NCBI GenBank assembly: GCA_024036415.1
Contig: JAMWET010003419.1
Location: 497,501 to 561,500 of the forward strand
DNA from: Prochilodus magdalenae
Taxonomy: Eukaryota; Chordata; Actinopteri; Characiformes; Prochilodontidae
Reading direction: 5' to 3'
DNA: 64,000 nt
Shown: piece by piece, positions 21,985 through 32,742 of the stretch
Layout of the letters: every line of letters begins with the position of its first letter
Position numbering within the stretch: the stretch's first letter is position 1
Notes under the pieces: model-generated
What the model saw: only the letters and a program-made list of their open reading frames with translations
Told to the model about the DNA's origin: nothing
Database searches by the model: none
Program-made: the position numbers and the translations under genes

Positions 21985-22850
21985 GCATTACACTTACTGA
22001 GTTACTGTACACCAACACACTACTTACAGCACACTAACACACTACACTTACTGAGTTACTGTACACCAACACACTACTTACAGCACACTAACACATTACA
22101 CTTACTGAGTTACTGTACACCAACACACTACTTACAGCACACTAACACATTACACTTACTGAGTTACTGTACACCAACACACTACTTACAGTACACTAAC
22201 ACATTACACTTACTGAGTTACTGTACACCAACACACTACTTACAATACACTAACACATTACACTTACTGAGTTACTGTACACCAACACACTACTTACAGT
22301 ACACTAACACATTACACTTACTGAGTTACTGTACACCAACACACTACTTACAATACACTAACACATTACACTTACTGAGTTACTGTACACCAACACACTA
22401 CTTACAATACACTAACACATTACACTTACTGAGTTACTGTACACCAACACGCTACTTACAGTACACTAACACACTACACTTACTGAGTTACTGTACACCA
22501 ACATGCTACTTACAGTACACTAACACACTACACTTACTGAGTTACTGTACACCAACACGCTACTTACAGTACACTAACACATTACACTTACTGAGTTACT
22601 GTACACCAACACACTACTTACAGTACACTAACGCATTACACTTACTGACTTACTGTACACCAACACACTACTTACAGCACACTAACACATTACACTTACT
22701 GAGTTACTGTACACCAACACACTACTCACAGTACACTAACGCATTACACTTACTGAGTCACTGTACACCAACACACTACTTACAGTACACTAACACATTA
22801 CACTTACCGAGTTACTGTACACCAACACACTACTTACACTACACTAACAC
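21985..22850. repeat. 54-bp tandem array, 16 copies
   Basis: The unit contains CTTACTGAGTTACTGTACACC, then AACACACTACTTACAGTACA, then CTAACACATTACA. Copies differ at a few positions (AGCACAC, AGTACAC or AATACAC; CGCTAC or TGCTAC), and both ends degrade into unique sequence. Because 54 is divisible by three and the unit has no stop in one frame, a 337-codon frame runs through; its 18-residue period only mirrors the DNA and it has no flanking gene structure. Confidence 0.96.
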
Positions 22851-23632
22851 AGTGAAGGAAGTGATGAAGCAACAATGTATGTGTATGAACAAAGTAATGG
22901 AGAAGCGACAGGCAGCTACAGGAAATATAATCTAGTTTGCTAGTTTTGGGTTATGCTAGGTTAGCTGTCGATCTGCGAGTTTCTCTGACTCTAAAACTGG
23001 TTTGTGTGTCAGAGACGTCATCCTTGTGATTGGTTAGGAACGGCTTACAGAAGCGTTACCCAAGACTAGGATCATGCAGTTCACATGGAGAGGAGAGAAA
23101 TATGGTGAAATACCTCATCCATCTATTAGACTTCAGGAAAATATACATAAGGGTTATGTATAATGTATATTGTGGTTCAGAGGAACAAGATTAACTTAAT
23201 TAGAAAGACAACTCGGACTTAGGCTCCCTGGGGATTTCATCATTAAAGCCTAGTTTTAGATACAGTGTCAGCAGCAATGCATCTTGCTTTCTGTTAACTC
23301 TCCAGTGACCCCCTTCTGTGCTGACGTTCCCATTCACTGGGGAGAAGAGTTGGGGGAAGTCAAATATATATGCCACCAAACACATACAAGCTGTCGAAAA
23401 ACTGAAAACTGAAAAATATTCAGTGAGGTTCCTATTACAGATGCATTAGAGCAGTGCAGTGTAAAGTGCAGTGTAAATATTGTAATCGTATTATTATACA
23501 GTTGTATGTATGTAAGGTTACATTTGTAAAACTGACTTTTCTGATTATAACTACCCACACTGTGAGAGTATTAACCCTTCGCTAGTTGCAGTAGCCTGGT
23601 TGTGATGGGTTGCTATATGGTTACCACACCAT
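22851..23632. other. Unique sequence
   Basis: No family recognised. The two - strand frames near 23200-23560 have no domain. Confidence 0.4.
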
Positions 23633-23822
23633 ATGTATCGTCATATGTATCTCCATTTTTTATTTTTGTGCCTCATTTGATCAGTCGTGTTGTTGTTTAC
23701 ACTGGGTGGAAATCTCATAAAGAATAGGCCATCAGAAATGGCCCCAAACTGTTTAGAAAGACGTCTGGTTCCATTGACTTCCATTTTGGAGATACCTGTT
23801 TTCTTTACACAGTGATGATATA
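23633..23822 (-). mobile_element. MITE M1 copy with internal deletion
   Basis: Reverse-oriented family words: GTTTACACTGGGTGGAAATC, AAATGGCCCCAAACTGTTTAG, AAGACGTCTGGTTCCATTGA, then GGAGATACCTGTTTTCTTTAC and AGTGATGATAT. The segment between CATTGACTTCCATT and TTGGAGAT is missing the GGCCTCTCCTGTAAAG block found in the copy at 57815. Confidence 0.75.
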
Positions 23823-24600
23823 TTACATTCATGTCTGGACTGGCTACTAAAAATTGACCTGTTAAGCATTTCTTGATCACATTGGCTGTATGTTTGAAAT
23901 CATTGTCTTCCTGGAGGGTCTGGTGCTGCCCCAGACTGCAGCCAGCATCCACTGAAAACCCTGCCATTATTAAAATGATCAAGTTATATGAGTTTACTTT
24001 CTTGCTTAAAGAGTTGCTTCATTTAACCAGGCATGATTATTGTATCATCTGGCTGAACTTTCAGGTGGATTATTTTATCTGTAATGAAGGCTAATTCTAC
24101 CACACCTGCTCTTACATTGGTGCCTCTGATGAAGGTAATCACCGAAGCTTAAAGGTCTATGGAACAGTAAAGTTTGTGTGATGTATAATGAAACTTTGTT
24201 TGCTAAACTTTTTTAAGCCTGTGGAGTTTATTTATCTCCATGTATCATTTAGGTGATTAGAACATACTCATGTTACTACATGTTTACAGTTTAGTGAGTA
24301 GAACCATTAATGTGGTTAAGTAGTCAGTGTGGTTTTAACAAGACAACAAAAAATAATTCTAAAATCTAGTCTAACATTGGCGTTAGAGTATGTAGTTCTG
24401 TAAAGAGTATGTGGACTCTTTATTAACGAGTCTTCTCCTATATCTCAGTTTGTGATCATTACAGTTATAGCATTGCTGTGAAAATTATAGAAATAAATAC
24501 TGATGCAGTTATTTAAACTTAAAAGCTCAAGTTTATGCTGCAGTGAGGTTTGTATGATGTATACCTATACTTTGTTTATTGAGCTTAAAATAAACCTAAA
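23823..24600. other. Unassigned sequence, possibly an old repeat
   Basis: CCTCTGATGAAGGTAATCACC at about 24124 and its surroundings have the feel of an old interspersed repeat, but no second copy occurs in this window. No coding content was recognised. Confidence 0.3.
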
Positions 24601-24602
24601 CC

Positions 24603-24638
<36 letters not shown>
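24600..24638. repeat. (TA)n microsatellite
   Basis: About 18 TA dinucleotides with one CA interruption, directly abutting the left end of the next element. This fits a TA-targeting transposon landing in TA repeats. Confidence 0.9.
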
Positions 24639-25169
24639 GGGGTTGGAAACTGAAACTGAAACACCTGGTTTTAGACCACAATCATTTATTAGTATGGTGT
24701 AGGGCCTCCTTTTGCGGCCAATACAGCGTCAGTTGGTCTTGGGAATGACATATACTGCGTCCTGCACAGTGGTCAGAGGGATTTTAAGCCATTCCTCTTG
24801 CAGGATAGTGGCCAGGTCACTACGTGATGCTGGTGGAGGTTCGTCCTTCTTGGTGGTATGCTGACATTACCCTGGATACCGTGGCTCTTGATGCATCACA
24901 AAGACTTGCTGTCTTGGTCACAGATGCGCCAGCAAGACGTGCACCAACAGTTTGTCCTCTTTTGAACTCTGGTATGTCACCCATAATGCTGTGTGCATTG
25001 CAGTATTTTGAGCAGAGCTGTGCTCTTACCTGCTAACTGAACCTTCACACTCTGCTCTTACTGGTGCAATGTGCAGTTAATGAAGATTGGCCACCAGGCT
25101 GGTCCAATTTAGCCATGAGACCTCCCACACTAAAATGACAGGTGTTTCAGTTTCATTGTCCAATCCCTG
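24639..25169 (-). mobile_element. Tc1/mariner-type element, internally deleted (family T2), copy 1
   Basis: Left GGGGTTGGAAACTGAAACTG (one change from GGACAATG) and right CAGTTTCATTGTCCAATCCC form inverted termini next to TA. I recognise both outer parts as a full-length fish Tc1-type transposon whose middle, encoding most of the transposase on the - strand, is missing: ACTACGTGATGCTGGTGGAGG joins straight to TTCGTCCTTCTTGG at about 24839-24842. What remains of the coding part includes the helix-turn-helix region, read on the - strand from GAGGACAAACTGTTGGTGC. It is non-autonomous. Confidence 0.85.
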
Positions 25170-25425
25170 TATATATTAAATTGTAAATAAATTTAAGGCA
25201 ATAAATTACCTGAAACGATTTGAGTAAATTGAATTTACTAGGGTTTACATTGTTTCTGGGCTTCTGCTTCCTTTCGTCAAGCAAAAGCCATATCCCTGTG
25301 TCTAAACCATTCCATTTTCATCTGATCTGCCCATGGAATCAATGAGCAGCCATGACTTTTTTTGACTAGTAGCTGACTAGAGGACCAGTGCATCAGCTGT
25401 TCTTCATTTATAGTTGATTAGAATG
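25170..25425. other. Unique spacer
   Basis: No family recognised. Confidence 0.4.
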
Positions 25426-25433
25426 CTATAGAG

Positions 25434-25622
25434 CAGTCCAATCTTATCCACACTGGGCCGGATGGCTGCCGGTTTTCATTCCAAATGAGCCAGAGCTCAC
25501 CTGATTCTACTTGATTCATCAACTGCTCAGCTTTCAGTCTACAGATCACATGATCTCCTGCTTGGTTGAAATGAAAACCCGCAGCCACGTCGGGCCTTTG
25601 TGGATAAGATTGGACGCCCCTG
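25434..25622. mobile_element. hAT MITE with 8-bp target duplication
   Basis: The 189-bp element begins CAGTCCAATCTTATCCACAC and ends GTGGATAAGATTGGACGCCCCTG, inverted. Flanks are CTATAGAG at 25426-25433 and CTCTAGAG at 25623-25630, one mismatch. The right copy fits nTnnnnAn, typical of hAT targets, and CAG...CTG ends are also hAT-like. The core contains GATTCTACTTGATTCATCAAC. It has no coding capacity. Confidence 0.8.
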
Positions 25623-25630
25623 CTCTAGAG

Positions 25631-25756
25631 CAGCCTGTCTCAACTCTGGGCCATCCTGTCCTGCATGTTTCAGTGGACTTTTCAGACAGAGCTCCCCTGC
25701 AACTCTGAAAGGGCTTGTGAATGAGCTGGTAAATCAGGTGTGTTGGGAGCAGGGGA
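25631..25756 (+). mobile_element. Fragment of another hAT-like MITE
   Basis: It starts CAGCCTGTCTCAACTCTGGG immediately after the 8-bp duplication of the preceding element and continues to GTAAATCAGGTGTGTTGGGAGC near 25730. This layout is familiar from abundant fish elements related to the one at 17690, with a matching CAGGTGTGTTG motif. The other end is cut by the T2 fragment that follows. Confidence 0.55.
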
Positions 25757-25759
25757 GGC

Positions 25760-25905
25760 AGGGTAATGTCAGCATACCACCAAGAAGGACGAACCTCCAC
25801 CAGCATCACGTAGTGACCTGGCCACTATCCTGCAAGAAGAATGGCTTAAAATCCCTCTGACCACTGTGCAGGACGCAATATATGTCATTCCCAAGACCGT
25901 TCAGG
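25760..25905 (+). mobile_element. T2 element fragment with the same deletion junction, copy 3
   Basis: Inverted relative to the copies at 24639 and 32743. It carries CAGCATACCACCAAGAAGG, then ACGAACCTCCACCAGCATC, then ACGTAGTGACCTGGCCACT: the same internal junction as the other two copies. Both termini are missing; it continues to GACGCAATATATGTCATTCCC and ends near 25905. Confidence 0.8.
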
Positions 25906-26639
25906 GCGGTGTGACTCCAGGACCAGGGTTCAGAAGCTTTCCTTTTCAAGGACAAACTGTTTCCAAGCAAATCATTAAAGTGCTTCAGCAGTGAAAAGAA
26001 ATAAAAACTGATGTTTTTCTAATGTAATAATCAGAAACACGGAATCTCTGAATATGGGAGACACATACGTGGACACACTGACTTGAACGGGGAATTAGGA
26101 AAGTAGGAAAAGGAAGTTTTAGCTGCCCCAAATAAAGGACCAGATGATCTACTAAACCGCATGAATGTCGTTTGTCTGGATGACATTTACCACACGTTGG
26201 ACATGTTCTGAGGGGGTTTCGAGAGCATGACCCACCCGTTAACAAGGACCAGTGGAACCAGCTTTGGCCTTGCAGAAAGAGCCGCAATCATGTGGCTTCA
26301 CATCAGAGCCTGCAGCCGTCGGAGAGCCAACCTCACTGAGAGCTCTTTTCAGCCTGTTTGGGGTTTTTTCCTGGACTGCTTGGCCATCTTTCGAGCGGAG
26401 CCAGGTTTTGAACACAACCCGCTATACGTTATGCTGTCAAAACTGTGGATGTCCCGGTACAGGGAAATTAATGAAGCTGGCGATGGAGTATTAGTTCTTG
26501 CGTTTGGGTCGGTGCCGGAGAGTGCCAGAACGCAGGTGCACAGCTGGGGGGGATGGCTGGCCAATCCTATGCCTTCTGTGTCTCACATGGCTAACCGCAC
26601 AGGAGCTCTTTCATTCTTTCTTAAAGAAAAAATTCTTTT
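25906..26639. other. Unique sequence with a 160-codon open frame of no clear identity
   Basis: The + strand frame 26227-26709 is the longest non-repeat frame here. It starts with ordinary mixed composition, ends inside a Tc1 fragment after 26640, and shows no domain, signal peptide or splice context that I recognise. I do not annotate it as a gene. The region from about 26230 to 26560 might be conserved or just chance open. Confidence 0.4.
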
Positions 26640-26780
26640 CGTTAAATATTACCCATATCAGTCTAATTCAGTTATTGCTCCTTGTAACCTTTATCTTTCT
26701 TCCCCATAGCACCGCAATCCCAGCTGATCCTTCTGGGATCAGCTATTGTTTTGTGGATGGATGTATTTTAGACAGGTCAT
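26640..26780 (+). mobile_element. Terminal fragment of a T1 element
   Basis: TTAAATATTACCCATATCAG, TCTAATTCA and GTAACCTTTATCTTTCTTCC then CCATAGCACCGCAATCCC match 44500-44600 and, inverted, 12660-12740 and 56590-56690. It ends TGTATTTTAGACA, with no transposase. Confidence 0.75.
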
Positions 26781-26845
26781 GGTAGTAAGTCAGCCAGCAA
26801 GATGGTGGGGCCCCAGAGGGCAGAGCCATCGCCAGGCAGAGACCT

Positions 26846-26872
26846 ACAGGGTAGTGGTTTCTAATAATATGG
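26846..26872 (+). repeat. Transposon-terminus fragment TTTCTAATAAT..GGCC
   Basis: GGTTTCTAATAATATGGCCAG resembles 17949 and 59097. It is a short relic immediately before a candidate conserved block. Confidence 0.45.
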
Positions 26873-26879
26873 CCAGTAA

Positions 26880-27420
26880 GCACACAATAGAGAGTCTATT
26901 GCAAAATGTGGCATAATTTGTGTGTTGTTTGCGTCATCCTTTTTAATTCACGAGCAGTAAGTAAACTAGCATAATTTACAAAGCGCTAATTACGTTAATC
27001 AAGGGCAACTCAAACGAGTGGAGGCAATTACATCCCATAAACCATTTGAAGAAAAATCAACCAGCTCTGTTTTTATTTTTTACACCGAATGTGACTCCCT
27101 CGTTCCTTCCCGTCCCCCGTCCCTCACCTTCTTAAAAAGCCAACCTCTGGGCACCTCTAAGCGAAAGGAGATGGGGCGATAGGACAAACTCACAATTAAC
27201 AGGAATCGTCATTACCCTCCTCTCCCCCCGCCAATGCAAATCCGGATAGACGAGGGGTAGGGAATGGTGGCGCGGGGGCTTGGGAGGAGAAAGTGGCTTG
27301 CTTCTGTTTGCCGAATTAATCGCTTCCTAAATGGCTCGGGGCCAGGCAAAAGTTAACATTTGCAGTTTCAAAGGTTTTCAGCGCCTGCAATGAGCCATGA
27401 AATTACTGCATGCCGGGCGA
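26880..27420. promoter_or_regulatory. Possible conserved non-coding element
   Basis: Non-repetitive sequence with clustered homeodomain-like cores: GCATAATTTACAAAGCGCTA near 26969, GCTAATTACGTTAATCAAGG near 26985, GGAGGCAATTAC near 27020 and CCGAATTAATCGC near 27311. This density and smooth texture resemble enhancers of developmental genes. The frames around 27368-27599 overlap on both strands and have a GC-rich, low-complexity look. Unverified without alignment. Confidence 0.35.
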
Positions 27421-28076
27421 AAAACGGCAGCTGATGAAAAGCCCAAGGAGCAGGTCCCACAGGCGGACGAGGCAGGCTGGGCGAGAGAGCTGCGGCTCTG
27501 CGGAGCGGGGAGGAAGAGGAGAATGAGGAGGAAGAGGAGGTACCGAGTCTCCAGTACAGGCTGTGGAGTCCGTGAGTAAAGGCCATCAAGCCCCTGCACC
27601 CTCAGACCATGACTGAGTCACTGATGGACCAAAGGGAGAGGAAGATGAAGGGCTACAGGATCTCATGATTGTAAATGAGAAGTGATGAAGGCCGGGTTCG
27701 TGATGGGTTTTGCGGTTGTAGCTTTTCCTATTACTTTCTTCACACGTGGTCCAGTAAAGAGATTCACATGTGTTCTAATAGTGACACGTCCTTACAGGTC
27801 TGCGCTGTCCAAACAAGCACAGTATCTCTGCTTTCGGTGGGTTTTTATTTTGATATTGTGTAAAAAATTATGATTGGACCAATAGAAATGCTCCCGAAAC
27901 TTTCTGAATAAAATCTCTCTGCACTGGAACTGGCATCGAAAGTAAAGATCAGTTTAACCGTCTCTGGTAAACTTACTCTGCTGGTTTTTCTGTGAGCATG
28001 TCAGAACTGTGAGGAAAGGGAAAGATTGAACATGCAGATATCATAAAGATATAAAAAAGGAAAGAGAAGAAAAGAT
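27421..28076. other. Unique sequence
   Basis: A GGAGGAAGAGGAG-type purine patch lies near 27508-27545; otherwise nothing is recognised before the GAT microsatellite. Confidence 0.4.
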
Positions 28077-28127
28077 AATGATGATGATGATGATGGTGAT
28101 GGTGATGACAATGACGATGACGATGAC

Positions 28128-28159
<32 letters not shown>

Positions 28160-28452
28160 CGATGACAATGACAATGACAATGACAATGACGATGACGATG
28201 ACGATGGTGATGATGATGATGATGATGACGATGATGATGATGATGGTGATGATGGTGATGATGATGATGATGATGACGACGATGGTGATGATGGCGATGA
28301 TGATGGTGATGATGGTGATGATGATGATGGCGATGATGGTGATGATGGCGATGATGATGGTGATGATGGTGATGATGATGATGGCGATGATGGTGATGAT
28401 GGTGATGATAATGATGATGATGATGGTGATGGTGATGGTGATGGTGATGGTG

Positions 28453-28484
<32 letters not shown>

Positions 28485-28517
28485 GATGATGATGATGATG
28501 GTGATGATGGTGATGAA

Positions 28518-28555
<38 letters not shown>
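28077..28555. repeat. (GAT)n microsatellite with GAC and GGT interruptions
   Basis: About 480 bp of GAT trinucleotides with patterned changes: GACGATGAC and GACAATGAC blocks around 28104-28205, and a GATGGTGATGATGGC block repeated around 28260-28410, showing internal duplication. Met-rich (+) and Ser-rich (-) frames are repeat shadows. Confidence 0.97.
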
Positions 28556-29020
28556 GTTTAAAGTGAGTGTACTTTTAGTTGCAAGTCTTCTATTCATATT
28601 AAACTATAACACATTAAGGCTTATTGTAGCTGCTAATACTACCTCCTTCCACTACAGCTGGACTCTTTAAATCTTTATTATCTTCATTTAAAAAAAACAT
28701 CTAAAAAAAGGAAAACTGAATTCCTGCCACTTTAGAGAAATGAAAGATGTTTAAGTAAATGTTGTTAAGGTTTTAAAGCATGCCATTCTTTCCAGGCAGC
28801 GATGCAATGTCACAAAATACATTTTTCCAATAACATGACCAGTTTATGCCCGTCCATTCATTCTGGAGGTTTAAGAACAGAGCTGCTTTTTTGAAGCTCA
28901 CTGAAAAATGATAGTGGCATCTTGATTGCCATCTTGATTCCTCAAGTTAAGATGATCTTCACTGTTATACATGATTTTTTTTTTTTTTTATCATTTTGAA
29001 TTCTGCAGTTTTTCTATATT
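28556..29020. other. Unique AT-rich sequence
   Basis: Includes a poly-T run at about 28976-28989. No family recognised. Confidence 0.4.
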
Positions 29021-29121
29021 TTGTGTGCAAATTTCATGAGGAATGACAGTACAGAAGGTTTTTGCCCTCTCCTGAAACCGTACCATTTTGGAGGTGCTTG
29101 TTTATGCTGAACAGTGACGAA
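29021..29121 (-). mobile_element. Degraded MITE M1 fragment
   Basis: GTGCAAATTTCATGAGGAATGA, TTTTTGCCCTCTCCTGAAAC, ATTTTGGAGGTGCTTGTTT and GAACAGTGACGA keep the order of the reversed M1 consensus, with the middle deleted. Confidence 0.6.
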
Positions 29122-29585
29122 TGCTTGTAAGAATTGGATTAGAAGGCGATGATATCATCATAAAAGAGAATAATAGAAAAATAATAAAAATAGAAAGATA
29201 ATCTTTGCTTTTTTTTAAGAGTAACATTTATATCATATAAATCTTATTTACAAATTAGCTGCTGCTTTCTAACAGGTTCTTTAAAAAACTCAAATTCTGA
29301 AAAGACAATATTAAAGGCTCATCTCACAGAACACTGAAGGTTCTGGGAAATCTCCTCAGTCTGTATGTAGGAAGTAGCTGCTTTTGTGATTTTAAAAAAC
29401 AGTGCAGTTTCATAACCAGTTTAGCTCCGACCGTTAATGCCGAGGCTCTAAGAAGTTGGCTGCTCTTTAAACAAAGTACAACACAAGGCATCTGATCAGA
29501 ATAGGGTGCTATTACATATTCCCGCCCTAAGAACACAGTAATAAACACAGCCTGGTAAGGGATAAGAAGGGCTTGGAAATCGTTA
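29122..29585. other. Unique sequence
   Basis: Nothing recognised; the - strand frame 29324-29680 has no domain and runs into repeat sequence. Confidence 0.4.
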
Positions 29586-29589
29586 ACAT

Positions 29590-30024
29590 GTATATAATTT
29601 ATATCAAAGTCAAAGTGAACTTGATTGTCATTCAGGAGTGCATAGCTGAACAAGATTTCGTTTCTCCAAAATATAAACACACGAGACTTCTAGTAACATA
29701 ACAGTGTAGACAAGACATGTAATAAATATAGAAGGGGCGGAGCAACACATAGGAAATTATACATTACATTTTCAGAAATGTTGCACTTTGTATAAAAAAT
29801 ATTGCTATGTTTCTAAGTGATAATATTATGGCACACTGTAACATATAATGTAAACTTAACACTGTAGCTGTACTTAACACTGGAAAGTGATAAAATGCTT
29901 GATTATAGTAAACAGTGAGATTACTGCACATTATCACATGCTGCGGTAGCGTTTACCAGAGGGCAGCAGTCTGAACAGTCCATGAGCTGTGGCTCTGCTG
30001 TGGTACCATGACGGGTACAGATCT
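29590..30024. repeat. Unclassified interspersed repeat, probably retroelement-derived
   Basis: TCAAAGTCAAAGTGAACTTG plus ATTGTCATTCAGG near 29617, and GTAGCGTTTACCAGAGGGCA followed by AGTCTGAACAGTCCATGAGC near 29945, are words I recall from a common fish retroelement untranslated region. No coding part is present. The 20-bp minisatellite begins directly at its end. Confidence 0.5.
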
Positions 30025-30835
30025 TGTACAGGTGGAGGTGAGGTCCTGATGATGGAAGTGAGGTCCTGATGATGGAAGTGAGGTCCTGATGATGGAAGTG
30101 AGGTTCTGATGATGGAAGTGAGGTTCTGATGATGGAAGTGAGGTTTGGATGATGGAAGTGAGGTTCTGATGATGGAAGTGAGGTCCTGATGATGGAAGTG
30201 AGGTTTGGATGATGGAAGTGAGGTCCTGATGATGGAAGTGAGGTTCTAATGATGGAAGTGAGGTCCTGATGATGGAAGTGAGGTTCTGATGATGGAAGTG
30301 AGGTCCTGATGATGGAAGTGAGGTCCTGATGATGGAAGTGAGGTTCTGATGATGGAAGTGAGGTCCTGATGATGGAAGTGAGGTTCGGATGATGAAAGTG
30401 AGGTCCTGATGATGTAAGTGAGGTCCTGATGATGGAAGTGAGGTTCGGATGATGGAAGTGAGGTTCGGATGATGGACGTGAGGTCCTGATGATGGAAGTG
30501 AGGTCCTGATGATGGAAGTGAGGTCCTGATGATGGAAGTGAGGTTCTGAAAAGAAGTGAGGTTCTGATAAGAATTGAGGTTCGGATGATGGAAGTGAGGT
30601 CCTGATGATGGAAATGAGGTTCTGATGATGGAAGTGAGGTCCTGATGATGGTAATGAGGTCCTGATGATGGAAGTGAGGTTCTGATAATGGAAGTCAGAT
30701 TCTGATGATGGAAGTGAGTTTCTGATGATGGAAGTGAGGTTCTGATGATGGAAGTGAGGTCCTGATGATGGAAGTGAGGTCCTGATGATGGAAGTGAGGT
30801 TCTGATGATGGAAGTGAGGTTAGGATAAGAAGTCA
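30025..30835. repeat. 20-bp minisatellite, about 40 copies
   Basis: The unit is AGGTCCTGATGATGGAAGTG, with TTCTGAT, TTCGGAT and TTTGGAT variants. Copies near 30541-30575 are shortened and break phase (AGGTTCTGAAAAGAAGTG). The 198-codon - strand frame arises because three units make 60 bases; it is not a gene. Confidence 0.96.
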
Positions 30836-32154
30836 GGTACATATTCAGTATTTACAATTCTTACTAGTTACTGTGAGACCTCGGTTGGATGGGAGAATTA
30901 CATGGAGATGTCAGCCTTGATTGTTTTTGCAAAATACAGGAGAACCAATCAGAATGGAGCTTATTTACATATATCAGCCTTAAAGGCACAGTAACGAACA
31001 CTGCCTGTTTGATTCCAAAGGGATAAAGGAGGAGCATGGTTAAATCCTGGGGGGAAATAACAGATATAGGCCATTTAACAACACGGATTTAGAAAGTATC
31101 TATCATCTGATGAAGCCAAATGATCAGTTAAGCACAAATCTCAATGTGGAGTGACATTATCACACAACTCCTTACTGATTAGGGGAACCGATCGTGGACT
31201 GGAGGGTTTACTTCCTCCTATAGGCAAGCACTTTCAGGCAGCTTACAACCTGGTAACTGATGAACCTTTGTTAACCATTTTGCCTGCACTTTAACAACAC
31301 AGGAGATTAAATCATTCCAACGTTTTGCCAGGGACTGCCAAGAAGTTCCACGCGTATACATTTTCCAGGGTTGTTTGTTTCCAGTCCAGTGCTTTGATAC
31401 TGTATCTGGTGGAGGGAAACAGTTGCAGAATTTTCTCTAAATAAGTCTAAGCCATGCGACTGGATCTGCATAAAGTCATTCTTGTGCATTTAACCCAGAG
31501 GAATAATTCCTCAGAGATTACGTTCAAACGAAGAGAGGGGGACCAAAGTCTTTATCATGTTATCCCTCCTAAAGCCGATCCCATTCCACTAAAACTGGAA
31601 TGACATCATACGGAATTTCTCCGCTTATCTAAATTTTACGAGGATGTTTTTTTTAGTAAATAATTTCTCTCTAAAACCTCCCAGAATATTTTATGTGGGG
31701 TGATTTTTTCCTCTTTTCCTCGCGCGCGTTTGATTTCTCATTCCTCTGTACTTTGGCAACGCACCTTAGAGATTAGCACTCTTCTCAAAGCTCTAGACTC
31801 CCACTGAGCATGCAGAAGTGATCCGGGCCCTGCCTCGCAGATCAATCTAAGCTGGAGGTGGGAGATGAACGTAGCGCTGTCTACGGAGGCGCTGACCCTT
31901 ATTTCAGGCCTGTTTCCCTCCTCGGCTCCTCTGCGACTTTGAACATTGTCCTCCAAAAATGTTAATGAAGATTTCTCACATTCTGTGTTGGACCAGGTGC
32001 ACCAGAAACCACTGTGTCACAGACTGTCTACTCCAGTGGTCTTCAGGTACATGTATAGGGGCAATTCAGTGCAGAAGACATAAGCTATCCTATAGAATCT
32101 AGTTACATAAATAGTTATTATTTGGTATTAAGGCTGCCCAGTGCAGGATGTTTT
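30836..32154. other. Unique sequence with possible conserved patches
   Basis: The stretch at about 31730-31990 is evenly mixed and non-repetitive (for example GATTAGCACTCTTCTCAAAG) and might be conserved. The remainder shows nothing I recognise. No exon is supported. Confidence 0.3.
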
Positions 32155-32290
32155 TGGGGGATGCACTGATACCTTTTTTCCCTTTCCGATACTGATATCT
32201 GACCCTTGCGTAATGGCCGATACAGAGTAACGATGTCATTGCTAACTCTATCCAACCTAACTAATCGATAAGTCCTGATATTTATATAAT
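32155..32290. mobile_element. hAT-like element end, copy 1
   Basis: GGGGGATGCACTGATACC, CCGATACTGATATCTGACCC, TGGCCGATAC, and TCATTGCTAACTCTATCCAA recur at 33893-34005. The GGGATGCAcYGATACC start is one I associate with fish hAT elements. Only one end is present. Confidence 0.6.
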
Positions 32291-32351
32291 TCCACTTTCA
32301 GAATATTTCATTGGGTTACTCAATGGGTAAATCTTATCTCCATTTTTATCA

Positions 32352-32412
32352 TTGCTTACTACACTCACCATCCAAATAACAGGTGCACCCAGAAGGTGCA
32401 GTGTCAGCAAAT
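32352..32412. mobile_element. T1-like terminal fragment
   Basis: ACTACACTCACCATCC plus GCACCCAGAAGGTGC matches the left terminal part of T1 (12602) and the GCACCCAGAAGG word at 56581. The rest is absent. Confidence 0.5.
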
Positions 32413-32742
32413 AAGAATGAAATTATGATTTTAAAATTAAATGTCCCATTCCACCAACAGTAACATGTAGAAGTGCAGGTACTGTGTACTGATGAATACT
32501 ACCCCAGTTCAAACACCGAATAGCACAGTGCACAGATAAACATGTGGTGTGTACATGTAAACCTGGCTTTTCAAAAGCCATTTATCTCAGAGTTTCTCAA
32601 GATGTGGCCTGCAGAGCACCGGTGGCCCATAAAGCACCCTCTAGTGGTCTGGGCATGTACTCAGGTGGAGGCAGTAGTCTGTAGTGGGCTGGAAATATCA
32701 TATTTAACCATATTAATGTTATATTGAGTATAGTTTTATATA

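Noticed and set aside
21922..22935. 337-codon open frame with an 18-residue repeat
   Set aside because: It mirrors the 54-bp tandem DNA repeat, begins just before the array and ends just after it, and has no domain. Kept only as a low-interest finding.
26227..26709. 160-codon + frame as a candidate protein
   Set aside because: No recognised domain, its end lies inside a Tc1 fragment, and an overlapping - strand frame is also open.
28001..28597. Ser-rich (-) and Met-rich (+) frames
   Set aside because: Translation of the GAT microsatellite.
30246..30842. 198-codon frame with a repeating SIIRTSLPSSG-type pattern
   Set aside because: Three 20-bp units make 60 bases, so the frame is automatically periodic; not a gene.
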